Origin: Candidatus Gastranaerophilales bacterium
GTDB taxonomy: Bacteria > Cyanobacteriota > Vampirovibrionia > Gastranaerophilales > Gastranaerophilaceae
DNA: 64,000 nucleotides
Assembly (NCBI GenBank): GCA_944322545.1
Contig: CALUPF010000043.1
Location: forward strand, 1 to 64,000
Direction: 5' to 3'
Positions 19,282 through 27,727 of this stretch are shown here, one piece after another; position 1 is the stretch's first letter, and each line of letters begins with the position of its first letter. Position numbers and translations under genes: made by a program. Below the pieces are notes generated by a model, which was given only the letters and a program-made list of their open reading frames with translations, searched no databases and was not told where the DNA came from.

Positions 19282-20133
19282 CTAACCTTTAACAGCACCG
19301 TCATTTTCACCAGATATGAAGTATCTTTGCATTGCAATAAAAAATACAAGAATAGGTATTGTAGATATAATCGAACCGGCAGCAATAAATCTCCAGTTTG
19401 CACTGAACATACCTTGCAAATCATTAACACCAACAGGCAAAGTGTATAAAGCTTTTTTAGTTAAAACAATACTTGGCCATAAAAACTCACCCCAAGAACC
19501 AATAAAAGTAAAAATAGCCAAAACAGCCAAAGTGGGTTTCACCATTGGCAATAAAACTTTCCACCAAATCTGAAAAACATTACAACCATCAACAAAAGCG
19601 GCTTCTTCCATTTCTTTAGGAATAGCTAAAAAAGCCTGTCTCATTAAAAATATACCAAATGCATTAACGGCAAATGGTAAAATAAGCCCTAAATACCCCA
19701 TAACAGAATTGACTGAATCAACCATATTAAGCTTTAAAACTATCAAATAAACAGGAAGCATTATAGCCTGAAAAGGAATCATTATAGTAGCAAGCGTTGC
19801 ATAAAAAACTGTTTTTTTACCTTTAAATTCCATTCTAGCTAAGGGATAAGCAGCTAATGCTGACAATATCAAATTCAACAAAACAGTAAAACCAGCTACC
19901 ACCATGCTGTTAAAGAAATAAAGCATAAAAGGTATTTGATTCCATACACCTTTGAAATTTTCTAACGTAGGAGCTTCAGGAAAAAACACAGGCGGATACT
20001 GAAAAATATTTTCAGTATTACCTTTCATTGCAGTTGATAAAAGCCATAAAAAAGGGAATATAGAAAGCAACGACACAACAATCAGTGTTGAATGTATAAA
20101 AAATCCTTTTGATATGCTTTTAAAATTTCTCAT
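19282..20133 (-). CDS. Carbohydrate ABC transporter permease, MalG type
   Basis: A 283-residue inner-membrane permease with six predicted helices. The EAA loop (EEAAFVDGCNVFQIWWKVLLP, about residues 185-205) contacts the transporter ATPase. Similarity is to MalG/UgpE-type sugar permeases. It is the last gene of a five-gene minus-strand operon and follows its MalF-type partner after 12 bases. No solute-binding protein or ATPase gene is in the window; a shared ATPase encoded elsewhere is the usual explanation for such sets. Substrate unknown. Confidence 0.92.
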   Translation of the reverse strand: MRNFKSISKGFFIHSTLIVVSLLSIFPFLWLLSTAMKGNTENIFQYPPVFFPEAPTLENFKGVWNQIPFMLYFFNSMVVAGFTVLLNLILSALAAYPLARMEFKGKKTVFYATLATIMIPFQAIMLPVYLIVLKLNMVDSVNSVMGYLGLILPFAVNAFGIFLMRQAFLAIPKEMEEAAFVDGCNVFQIWWKVLLPMVKPTLAVLAIFTFIGSWGEFLWPSIVLTKKALYTLPVGVNDLQGMFSANWRFIAAGSIISTIPILVFFIAMQRYFISGENDGAVKG

Positions 20134-20145
20134 TTAGTAACAACC

Positions 20146-21018
20146 TCATAACTGGTACTGCTTATTTTCAAAAAATACGAAATTAATAATAGATAAAACT
20201 AAAACAATAACTAATAAAAGAACTGACGCTGCTGAAGCAACACCCAAATCGAGATTTTCAAAAGCTCTTTCATATATGTAATAAACTATTGTTTTGCTAG
20301 AATCTAAAGGCCCACCTTTTGTCATTACATATATCTCCGCAAAAACTTTCATCGCAGAAATTGATGAAATCGTAGAAACCAACCCGATTGTAGGCATAAG
20401 ATGTGGCAAAGTTACAGTCAAATGTTTTGTAACAGGATCCGCACCATCAACATCACATGCTTCATACAAATCTTTAGGCACACCCATTAAGGCTGAAAGA
20501 TAAATCATCATGTAATAGCCAATACCTTTCCAAATAGTAACAATAATAACAGAGTATAAAGCAACATTCGGATCTGTTAGCCAACCAACTGCAGGAATAT
20601 GAAATAAAGCCATCACATAATTCAAAATACCTTGTTGAGCATATAGCCACTTAAACGCAATTGCAGCAACAACTATTGATACAATAACAGGCAAATAAAT
20701 TAAAATTTTATATAATGTAATTCCTTTAATTTTTTGATTTATCAATATCGCAATAATTAAAGGGAAAATAACCAAAAAAGGTACTGCAACAAACAAATAA
20801 ATAAATGTATTTAACAAAACCTTATAAAATACAGGAGATTTTATAAGTAATAAATAATTATCTAATGAAACAAACATAGGATTATAAATATTGGAATTAT
20901 AGTCAAAAAAGCTCAATATTATTGTTTCAAAAAAAGGAATGAAAAAAAACAAAACTAAGATTACACCAGCAGGGAGCAAAAACAAATAAGGAACATATTT
21001 TTTATAATATTTATACAA
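20146..21018 (-). CDS. Carbohydrate ABC transporter permease, MalF/UgpA type
   Basis: A 290-residue permease with six membrane helices and the EAA loop CDVDGADPVTKHLTVTLPHL (about residues 190-210). The start is TTG at 21018, immediately after the stop codon of the upstream gene. A G-run Shine-Dalgarno sequence in the end of that gene lies 7 bases before it. It pairs with the MalG-type permease downstream to form the membrane channel of a sugar-type (CUT1-like) importer. The direct abutment to the TolB-like gene indicates translational coupling. Confidence 0.92.
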   Translation of the reverse strand: MYKYYKKYVPYLFLLPAGVILVLFFFIPFFETIILSFFDYNSNIYNPMFVSLDNYLLLIKSPVFYKVLLNTFIYLFVAVPFLVIFPLIIAILINQKIKGITLYKILIYLPVIVSIVVAAIAFKWLYAQQGILNYVMALFHIPAVGWLTDPNVALYSVIIVTIWKGIGYYMMIYLSALMGVPKDLYEACDVDGADPVTKHLTVTLPHLMPTIGLVSTISSISAMKVFAEIYVMTKGGPLDSSKTIVYYIYERAFENLDLGVASAASVLLLVIVLVLSIINFVFFENKQYQL

Positions 21019-22008
21019 TTATTTTCCCCCCTCTGTTCTTAAAGAAGAACCATTTTGTGACACTTCAAAATTTGTATTAGTCAAAGACATCAACATAGTT
21101 CTATCACCTTGATAATCAATTGACCAAGCTCCAAGGTATTTGGGTTTTTCTCCTGTCGAAGCGTAAGCAAAAACTATAACTCTATCTGGATTCAAAGAAT
21201 CCCAACCAATCGGATAAATATCCCAACGGTAATCGATTAAATGTAAATCATGATTTTCACGCCAATAATATCTTATAGCTTCCCTTACTTCACTTAAATC
21301 TTTCATTCGTCCAGTTTCAAAATCATAAACAAGAAGATTTGTTTTCCATAGTCCATCTGGAGTGTAAGAGATTTTTTCTTTTAAAGCAATTCTTTTGCCA
21401 TCAGCCGACCAATCTACAATTGTAAGAGTTTTTTGGATATCCAACTCTAAAGCATCCATGCCTGTTTTGTACAAAGTCTTTTTACCATGATTTACATGAG
21501 CATTTTCAATTCTTTTAACAACATCTTGATTTGATGTATCAAGGTTCATCAAATACAATTCAGAAGATGCCGTTCTAGTAGATGGGTAATAATAAACAGT
21601 GGTAAAAGCCATTTTATCAAACTGAGGAGATACAACCCCAATTGAATTTACCTTCCTTGTCTTTTTCAAGCTATTTAAATTGATATCAATTAAACCTGGA
21701 GGATTATTATATTTTCTCAAATAAATATTCGGATTCGGTAAATCAACAAGCTTTGTATCTTTTTCAAACTGAGGTTCTGGAATATTTTTTGCTTCTTCAG
21801 CAGCCTTATTCACAGCTCTATAGTAATCCTGCATAGTCTTAGGCATATTATTAACAGGAGCAGGATGAGCCTTTTTATAACTTTGCGTCCAAAAAAATTT
21901 AGAAGCAACATCTCTTTCAAAATCAAAAGCAAAAACACTTTGAATTGAAAAAGAAAATAAACAAACTAATAATAAAAATGCATTTTTTAAAGAAATGCAA
22001 TTAAACAT
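21019..22008 (-). CDS. Exported TolB/WD40-like beta-propeller protein
   Basis: A 329-residue protein with a signal peptide (hydrophobic residues about 8-27, ending VFAFDFE). The mature part has propeller-like blades: VSPQFDKMAFTTVYYYPST, TIVDWSADGKRIALKEK and PIGWDSLNPDRVIVFAYAS follow the 'S-x-D-G-x-x-I-A' pattern of TolB/PD40 repeats. ATG at 22008 is preferred to the upstream TTG because AGGGG lies about 10 bases before it; the ATG is one base after the regulator's stop. Its place between a two-component pair and ABC permeases suggests an extracytoplasmic sensing or binding role, which is inference. Confidence 0.65.
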   Translation of the reverse strand: MFNCISLKNAFLLLVCLFSFSIQSVFAFDFERDVASKFFWTQSYKKAHPAPVNNMPKTMQDYYRAVNKAAEEAKNIPEPQFEKDTKLVDLPNPNIYLRKYNNPPGLIDINLNSLKKTRKVNSIGVVSPQFDKMAFTTVYYYPSTRTASSELYLMNLDTSNQDVVKRIENAHVNHGKKTLYKTGMDALELDIQKTLTIVDWSADGKRIALKEKISYTPDGLWKTNLLVYDFETGRMKDLSEVREAIRYYWRENHDLHLIDYRWDIYPIGWDSLNPDRVIVFAYASTGEKPKYLGAWSIDYQGDRTMLMSLTNTNFEVSQNGSSLRTEGGK

Positions 22009-22009
22009 T

Positions 22010-22693
22010 TTAAACAAGCCCCTCTCTCATGGCTGTAACAGCAGCTTGTGTTCTATCATCCACATATAGTTTTTGCAAAATACTATGAACATGAGCTTTT
22101 GCTGTTGCTCTTGTGATAAAGAGTTTTTCTGCAATTTCAGGATTAGACAACCCATCCACAATCAAAGCTAGAACTTCCATCTCCCTATCAGTTAAACCAA
22201 AAGTATTTTTAGCTGTTTTATAATTAACCTCAGTTACAGAAGCTTCAGATGTTGTTTGATTCTGTCTTTGAACATTCGACAAAACAAGTCTCGCAATAGC
22301 CGGATCCAACCAAGCTGTTCCTTCATTCACCGCAACTATAGCAGATGTAAGTTGTTCTGGCGTTGCACCTTTCATAATATATCCATCAGCACCAGCAGCT
22401 AATGCGGCAAAAACATCGTCATCATTATCTCTTGATGTAAAAATCAAAATCTTACAATTCAAATTCAACTCTTTTATCTGACGAGTGGCTTCTATACCAT
22501 CTATGACTGGCAAACCTATATCCATTAAAACAACATCTGGTAAATATTCTTTAGCCATATCAACACCTTGTTGACCATCCTCTGCCTGAGCAACAAGTGT
22601 AATACCATCCGTTTTTTCAATGACTAAAGCTGTACCCATCCTTATCATTGTATGATCTTCAACTAATAATACTTTTATTTCTTTATCCGCCAT
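22010..22693 (-). CDS. NarL/FixJ-type response regulator
   Basis: A 227-residue regulator. The receiver domain has the phospho-acceptor Asp in VVLMDIGLPVIDG (about residue 57), an acidic pair in LLVEDHTMIR and the Lys in GYIMKGA. The LuxR-type DNA-binding domain reads LTDREMEVLALIVDGLSN and ends KLYVDDRTQAAVTAM. It begins 9 bases after the hybrid kinase stop, so the pair is co-expressed and probably cognate. It is closely similar in length and sequence to the regulator at 7512-8192, indicating duplicated signalling modules. Confidence 0.93.
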   Translation of the reverse strand: MADKEIKVLLVEDHTMIRMGTALVIEKTDGITLVAQAEDGQQGVDMAKEYLPDVVLMDIGLPVIDGIEATRQIKELNLNCKILIFTSRDNDDDVFAALAAGADGYIMKGATPEQLTSAIVAVNEGTAWLDPAIARLVLSNVQRQNQTTSEASVTEVNYKTAKNTFGLTDREMEVLALIVDGLSNPEIAEKLFITRATAKAHVHSILQKLYVDDRTQAAVTAMREGLV

Positions 22694-22702
22694 AAATATT
22701 CC

Positions 22703-24262
22703 TTAAACTGTTTGTTTTGTTTTTAGTGATTTTGGAATCATCACTGAAAATACACTACCTTTTGAAACTTGGCTTTCTGCCCAAATTTTACCATTATGAG
22801 CTTCTATAATTTGTCTTGACAAATATAACCCCAAACCAGTTCCCGCTGAACGCTTTTGACTAGTTCCTTGAGAAAATCTTTTGAATAATTTAGTTAAATC
22901 ATTTTGAGGTATTCCGATTCCGTTATCCTTTACACTTAAAATCAAATCCCCTTCTTTATCTGAAGTTGAAACCTCAATACAGCCATTTTCTTTTGTATGA
23001 TTTAACGCATTTCCACACAAATTTAACAAGACTCTTCTTAATTCATTTCTATCCGCAGTAAGTTCAGCACCATCAGTATTTTCATAAATAATTTTTAAAT
23101 CTATATGCTTTTTATCTGCTAATGGTTGAACTTGAGCGACACAATCTTCTATAAAACTTTTTAAAGAAAATGTTGTCTTACAAAGATTTAATTTTCCTGA
23201 CTCATATTTGTAAACTTCTAACAAAGCATTAACCAATCCTAACATGTCTTCATTGCTTTTTTTCATAGTATCAAGCAAAGTTCTTTGTCTGTCTTCAATA
23301 TCACCTAATGAACCATCCAAAAAGAACTGCAAAGTTTGTATAGCAGCCAACAAAGGAGTTCTCAAATCATGTGTTAATGTTGCTATGAAATCATCTCTCA
23401 AACGTTCCATTTCTTTTTGTAAGCTTACATTTCTAACAACACCAACATAATTAGTTTCAGACCCAGATTCATCATAAAGAATTGGAGCAAAATTAATCTC
23501 TACTGGAATTTTTTTGTCGTTTATAAAATTCTTTATAGCTAAATCACGTAATAAAACTTCTCTTTTTTCATTAGTTATTTTTTGCAATTTTGATTCGTCA
23601 GAGACAATCAACTCTTCTAAACTTTTTCCTTCAAGCAAATGTTTATCTAAACCTGTTATATTCTCAAATGCAGGATTTGCTTGAATAATCTTTTTATCAG
23701 ATGAAACAATAATGATACCATCTGCACAATAATTAATAATTGCACTCAACTTGGTATTAGACTCAACTAAATCAGCTGTTTTTTGCATTACTATTTCTTC
23801 TAAAGAATGTGAATACTTTTCTAATTGTGCCTTTGCAATCGAAAGTTCTTCAATTTTCTGATTTAAATCAGAGATTAAACCACTTCTTTCTATTCCATTT
23901 CTTATATTGATGATTAGGTCTTCATTGTCCCATGGTTTTTCTATATATTTATAAATTCCAACTTCATTTATAGCTTTAATTGCATTTTCTTTATCAGCGT
24001 AACCAGTAAGCAATATCATACTCACATCATTATATAGCTCTTTCACTTTTGAAAGAAATTCAAAACCATTCATTTCAGGCATCATAAAATCGGATAATAC
24101 CAAATCAGGTCTATTATCCTTTAAATAGTCAAGAGCTTTTTTAGGCTCAGTAAAATATTCAACATTCTCAAAACCCTCTAGTTTGAGAAGCATCTTCAAT
24201 GTAGATAAAAGTGTAGAATCGTCATCTACAGCAACAATTTTTTTAGACTTTAAATTTTCCAT
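22703..24262 (-). CDS. Hybrid sensor: receiver-coiled coil-PAS-histidine kinase
   Basis: A 519-residue soluble kinase. An N-terminal receiver domain (VAVDDDSTLL, LVLSDFMMPEMNG, Lys in YIEKPW) is followed by a coiled coil (about 130-170), a PAS domain (CADGIIIVSSDKKIIQANPA), HisKA (ATLTHDLRTPLLA) and HATPase (NLCGNALNH; SAGTGLGLYLSRQI). No membrane segment is seen, so it acts in the cytoplasm. I take ATG 24262 (MENLKSKK) as start because the receiver fold begins right after it; a longer TTG frame to 24292 exists. First gene of the operon with a NarL-type regulator, a TolB-like protein and two ABC permeases. Confidence 0.9.
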   Translation of the reverse strand: MENLKSKKIVAVDDDSTLLSTLKMLLKLEGFENVEYFTEPKKALDYLKDNRPDLVLSDFMMPEMNGFEFLSKVKELYNDVSMILLTGYADKENAIKAINEVGIYKYIEKPWDNEDLIINIRNGIERSGLISDLNQKIEELSIAKAQLEKYSHSLEEIVMQKTADLVESNTKLSAIINYCADGIIIVSSDKKIIQANPAFENITGLDKHLLEGKSLEELIVSDESKLQKITNEKREVLLRDLAIKNFINDKKIPVEINFAPILYDESGSETNYVGVVRNVSLQKEMERLRDDFIATLTHDLRTPLLAAIQTLQFFLDGSLGDIEDRQRTLLDTMKKSNEDMLGLVNALLEVYKYESGKLNLCKTTFSLKSFIEDCVAQVQPLADKKHIDLKIIYENTDGAELTADRNELRRVLLNLCGNALNHTKENGCIEVSTSDKEGDLILSVKDNGIGIPQNDLTKLFKRFSQGTSQKRSAGTGLGLYLSRQIIEAHNGKIWAESQVSKGSVFSVMIPKSLKTKQTV

Positions 24263-24332
24263 AACGATACTAATAATCCTCAATATTAACAATATCCCAT
24301 TTTTTAAGACAGGACAAATATTTTACAAATGT

Positions 24333-24480
24333 AAAAAAAACCTCTTCAAAAAGAAGAGGTGAGCACTAAGTACAAGCAATCAGAAGAGTTGAGGATTTAC
24401 TATGTAAATATAGCTCAGGACAATAGCTATTTCATTCGACAAAACAGCCATGTTATAAAATAATGCTTTAGGGTTATATT
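24333..24480 (-). ncRNA. Candidate small RNA or 5' leader ending in an intrinsic terminator
   Basis: ACCTCTTC and GAAGAGGT (24340-24347 and 24353-24360) form a perfect 8-bp stem with a 5-base loop. Read on the minus strand it is followed by an unbroken T-run (24333-24339). No minus-strand gene ends upstream of it: the next gene to the right (24579) is on the plus strand. The transcript it stops must therefore start in the 220 bases between, and a second hairpin (ATAGCT/AGCTAT, 24410-24430) lies inside. It is either a free small RNA or an attenuated leader of the kinase operon starting at 24262. The 5' end is a guess. I see nothing else in the 24263-24578 gap except the plus-strand promoter. 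Confidence 0.5.
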
Positions 24481-24504
24481 TTGTAATCTTTATACAATAT
24501 TAAT

Positions 24505-24534
24505 TTGCTTTTTAAACATTCAGCTTGATATAAT
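24505..24534 (+). promoter_or_regulatory. Promoter of the Gfo/Idh/MocA gene
   Basis: TTGCTT (24505-24510) and a consensus TATAAT (24529-24534) are separated by 18 bases. The start codon at 24579 has AGGGGAAG just upstream. Confidence 0.6.
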
Positions 24535-24578
24535 GAATGGGATAGAGTGAATATAAATATATTAAACAGGGGAAGTAA

Positions 24579-25577
24579 ATGAATTCGTGTAAAGTTGCAG
24601 TTTTAGGTGCAGGAATTTGGGGAAAGAATTTAGTAAGAAATTTTTATAATTTGAACTATCTTCACACTGTATGTGATATGGACGAAGAAAATAGAAAAAG
24701 AGTTGCAAATGACTATCCTGAAGTTCATTTAACTCCAGATTTTTCTGAAGTTTTGAATAACAAAGAGATAGATGCAGTTGTTGTTGCAACACCTAGCCAC
24801 ACTCACTTTAAGCTCGTAAAAATGGCATTAGAAGCAGGAAAACACGTATATGTAGAAAAACCAATCGCAACAACTAGCAAAGAAGCTTTAATTCTAAAAG
24901 AAATTGCAGAATCGAAAAATCTTGTTTTGATGGTTGGTCACCTTTTGTTATACCACCCTGCAGTAAACAGATTAAAAATGATTGTTCAATCTGGAGAATT
25001 AGGTGAAATAAAATACGTTCAATCTGATCGTTTGAATATAAACTATTTTAAAAATGACAGAAGTGTTATGTGGGATTTAGCACCACATGACGTTTCAATG
25101 GTAAGCTATATTTTAGGAGAAGAACCTAAAAGAGTTATCTCTGCAATGGGTGTAAGCTCTGAAGATACAGAAATCATGGATATAACTCATATTGAAATTG
25201 AATATGAATCAGGTTGTGTTGCTCATATTTCAGACAGTTGGATACATCCACAAAAAAGAGTAAACTTAATGCTCAGAGGAACAAAAGGATCAGCAATGTT
25301 TGACGATACTTTGGCAGAAAACAAACTCCAAGTGTTCAAAAATGACAAACCAAATTCAGGCAGTAATATAGCTTTAGATTATTTAGAAATTGAACCATTA
25401 AAACTAGAATGTGAACATTTTGTAAAATGTATAGAAAATGGTACAAAAGCTAGAAGTGATGGAGAAAACGGATATTTTGTAGTTAAGATACTGGAAGATG
25501 CTGAAAAAATTATGCTCGGTGAAAAGAGAAAACTCCTTGATGAACACAATTTTGCACTTTCACGTTCAAAACAATAA
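24579..25577 (+). CDS. Gfo/Idh/MocA-family NAD(P)-dependent oxidoreductase
   Basis: A 332-residue sugar-type dehydrogenase. The Rossmann fold begins AVLGAGIWGKNLVRNF, and the family signature AGKHVYVEKPIATT gives the catalytic EKP (about residue 94). MVGHLLLYHPAVNRLK and WDLAPHDVSMVSYILG are characteristic of the branch containing UDP-N-acetylglucosamine 3-dehydrogenase/WlbA-like enzymes of surface-sugar synthesis. The exact substrate is uncertain. It is followed after 25 bases by a CDP-alcohol phosphatidyltransferase gene in the same direction, so a shared role in envelope synthesis is possible. Confidence 0.9.
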   Translation: MNSCKVAVLGAGIWGKNLVRNFYNLNYLHTVCDMDEENRKRVANDYPEVHLTPDFSEVLNNKEIDAVVVATPSHTHFKLVKMALEAGKHVYVEKPIATTSKEALILKEIAESKNLVLMVGHLLLYHPAVNRLKMIVQSGELGEIKYVQSDRLNINYFKNDRSVMWDLAPHDVSMVSYILGEEPKRVISAMGVSSEDTEIMDITHIEIEYESGCVAHISDSWIHPQKRVNLMLRGTKGSAMFDDTLAENKLQVFKNDKPNSGSNIALDYLEIEPLKLECEHFVKCIENGTKARSDGENGYFVVKILEDAEKIMLGEKRKLLDEHNFALSRSKQ

Positions 25578-25602
25578 TTGGGATAAAAAAGGAGATTAAG
25601 AT

Positions 25603-26277
25603 ATGGCAAATTTAATTACTATAGCACGAATGATAATTGCATTTATTGCAATATGTCTATTGTTCTATCAAACACCTGCTAGTTATATTACAGCATTTTT
25701 CTTAACAGCAATAGCTATTTGGTTCGATGGATTAGATGGATTTGTTGCTCGTTTACTGAATGAAAGCTCAAAATTCGGTGCAGTACTAGATATTTTGGGT
25801 GATAGGGTTGTAGAAAATATCTATTGGATAGTCTTTGCAGTGTTGGGCTGGATTCCTGTGTGGGTTCCACTAATTGTTGTCACAAGAGGTATTTTAACTG
25901 ACGGTGTTAGAAGTATTGCTTTAGAACAAGGATACACAGCTTTTGGTTCAACCACAATGATGAAAACAAAACTAGGACACTTTCTTGTTGCATCAAACTT
26001 TTCAAGAGGTTCTTATGCTGTAACAAAAGCGCTTGCATTTGCATTAATGATTCTTTGCAACTTCCCATTTGCATCAATGAATCTATTTTTACAAGGCAGT
26101 GACCCAGACCTTTCTGCAAAAGCTGTTTCAGCTTGGACTCATTTCCATAGTATTTGCATACACATATGTCCAATTGCTCATTTTTGCGTATATGCAGCAG
26201 TTGCTTTTTGTGTAATAAGAGGATTACCTGTATTAATTGAAAGTAGAAGATTTTTTGTAGAAGACAAAGAAAACTAA
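25603..26277 (+). CDS. CDP-alcohol phosphatidyltransferase
   Basis: A 224-residue integral membrane enzyme with the complete family motif D-x2-D-G-x2-A-R-x8-G-x3-D-x3-D, here DGLDGFVAR then GAVLDILGD (about residues 47-72), which binds CDP and Mg2+. Five or six hydrophobic helices surround it. The family includes PgsA and phosphatidylinositol-phosphate synthases; the acceptor alcohol cannot be decided. AAGGAG lies before the ATG. A long terminator hairpin follows. Confidence 0.88.
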   Translation: MANLITIARMIIAFIAICLLFYQTPASYITAFFLTAIAIWFDGLDGFVARLLNESSKFGAVLDILGDRVVENIYWIVFAVLGWIPVWVPLIVVTRGILTDGVRSIALEQGYTAFGSTTMMKTKLGHFLVASNFSRGSYAVTKALAFALMILCNFPFASMNLFLQGSDPDLSAKAVSAWTHFHSICIHICPIAHFCVYAAVAFCVIRGLPVLIESRRFFVEDKEN

Positions 26278-26296
26278 AAAAAATAAACTAAAATAG

Positions 26297-26347
26297 AAAT
26301 CTACCTGTTATTTTTGTATATGATAAAATAAGGTAGATTTTTATTTT
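26297..26347 (+). terminator. Long-stem terminator
   Basis: AAATCTACC (26297-26305) pairs with GGTAGATTT (26332-26340). The stem extends inwards through TTATTTT/AAAATAA, and TTATTTTG follows. It separates the phosphatidyltransferase gene from trmL. Confidence 0.75.
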
Positions 26348-26367
26348 GTCAAAAAGAGAAAAAAATT

Positions 26368-26829
26368 ATGGATATAAAAACAAAGTTAAATATAGTTCTT
26401 TTTGAACCAGAAATCCCACAAAATACAGGAAATATTGCAAGACTAGCAGCTTGTACGAATTCAAATCTTTATCTTGTAGGAAAACTGGGTTTTTCAATAG
26501 ATAGTAGACACGTAAAAAGAGCTGGTCTTGATTATTGGGATTCCGTTCACATTGAAAGAGTAGAAAGTTTAGAAAAACTCTGGGAGCAGTTTCCTAATAA
26601 CAGATTTTTCTATCTGACAACTAAGTCAAAAAATTTATATACAGATATTGAATTTAAAGATGGAGATTTTCTTGTATTTGGACCTGAGACAAGAGGTCTT
26701 GATGAAAATCTTTTAAAAGAAAAAAGTGAATATGCTATAACTATACCAATGCAAAATGGACAAAGAAGTCTTAATTTATCAAATTCAGTAGCTATTGTTG
26801 TATATGAAGCCCTAAGACAACTAATGTAA
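26368..26829 (+). CDS. trmL: tRNA (cytidine/uridine-34 2'-O)-methyltransferase TrmL
   Basis: A 153-residue SPOUT methyltransferase of the TrmL/YibK family, which methylates the ribose of the tRNA wobble base. Conserved blocks are EIPQNTGNIARLAACTNS near the N-terminus, FGPETRGLDE in the middle and the knot-forming IPMQNGQRSLNLSNSVAIVV at the C-terminus. Length is normal for the minimal SPOUT fold. It starts a plus-strand group with nnrD (15-base gap) and the lipoate ligase-like gene. Confidence 0.93.
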   Translation: MDIKTKLNIVLFEPEIPQNTGNIARLAACTNSNLYLVGKLGFSIDSRHVKRAGLDYWDSVHIERVESLEKLWEQFPNNRFFYLTTKSKNLYTDIEFKDGDFLVFGPETRGLDENLLKEKSEYAITIPMQNGQRSLNLSNSVAIVVYEALRQLM

Positions 26830-26844
26830 ATCAGGAACAAAACT

Positions 26845-27726
26845 GTGAATACATTTATAACAAAAAAATTAATAAAAGAATTTTTACCAACTAGACCTAA
26901 AAATTCAAACAAAGGAACATTCGGCAAGGTGTTAAATATAGCAGGCTGCTATAATTATCAAGGTGCAGCTTACCTATCATCAATTACACCATTAAAAATT
27001 GGAGCAGGACTTGTTACTTTAGCAACCATTGAATCTGTTATTAATAATATTGCAGCCAATATGCCTTGTGTTACATTTTATCCATTAAGGGATTTTCAAA
27101 AAAATTATATAGCAAGTGATGCATTTTCTGAACTAAAAAAAGTCATTGAACAATACACTGTATATTCAATTGGTCCAGGGTTATCGACAGAACCTGCATT
27201 ATATTCCTTTGTTGATGATTTTATAAAATATGCAAATACAAAAAAAAATAAAGTTGTAATAGATGCTGATGCATTAAATATAATTTCAAAACTCGATATA
27301 AATAAACTACCAGAAAATTCAATAATAACACCACATCCAATGGAGCTATCACGATTACTCAAAATATCAATAGATGAAATTCAAGCAAATAGAATAGAAG
27401 CTGCAAAAAAAACAACTAAAAAATATGGATGTGCCACAATTTTAAAGGGAAATGAAACTGTTGTATGTACAAAAGATTTAGAAATTTATACAAATACAAC
27501 AGGAAATTCATCAATGGCAAAAGCTGGTAGTGGTGATGTTCTAACAGGTATATTATCAGGACTTTTAGCTCAAGGCTTAACCACTAAACAAGCTGCACTA
27601 TTAGGCGTTTATTTACATGGACTATCTGGAGATATCGCCCGAAGAGACCTTAGCGAATACTCTGTACTAGCTAGCGATTTGATAAAATACCTACCAGAAG
27701 CTATCAAAGTAATCAAGGAAGAATAA
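26845..27726 (+). CDS. nnrD: ADP-dependent NAD(P)H-hydrate dehydratase (stand-alone)
   Basis: A 293-residue ribokinase-fold repair enzyme that dehydrates damaged NAD(P)H hydrate using ADP or ATP. Motifs include FGKVLNIAGCYNYQGAAYL, GPGL, VIDADALN, TPHPMELSRLL and the catalytic-anion-hole AKAGSGDVLTGILSG. Many bacteria fuse this to an N-terminal epimerase (NnrE); that domain is absent here, so it must be encoded elsewhere or missing. The start is GTG at 26845, with AGGAAC upstream. It ends one base before the next gene starts. Confidence 0.92.
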   Translation: MNTFITKKLIKEFLPTRPKNSNKGTFGKVLNIAGCYNYQGAAYLSSITPLKIGAGLVTLATIESVINNIAANMPCVTFYPLRDFQKNYIASDAFSELKKVIEQYTVYSIGPGLSTEPALYSFVDDFIKYANTKKNKVVIDADALNIISKLDINKLPENSIITPHPMELSRLLKISIDEIQANRIEAAKKTTKKYGCATILKGNETVVCTKDLEIYTNTTGNSSMAKAGSGDVLTGILSGLLAQGLTTKQAALLGVYLHGLSGDIARRDLSEYSVLASDLIKYLPEAIKVIKEE

Positions 27727-27727
27727 A

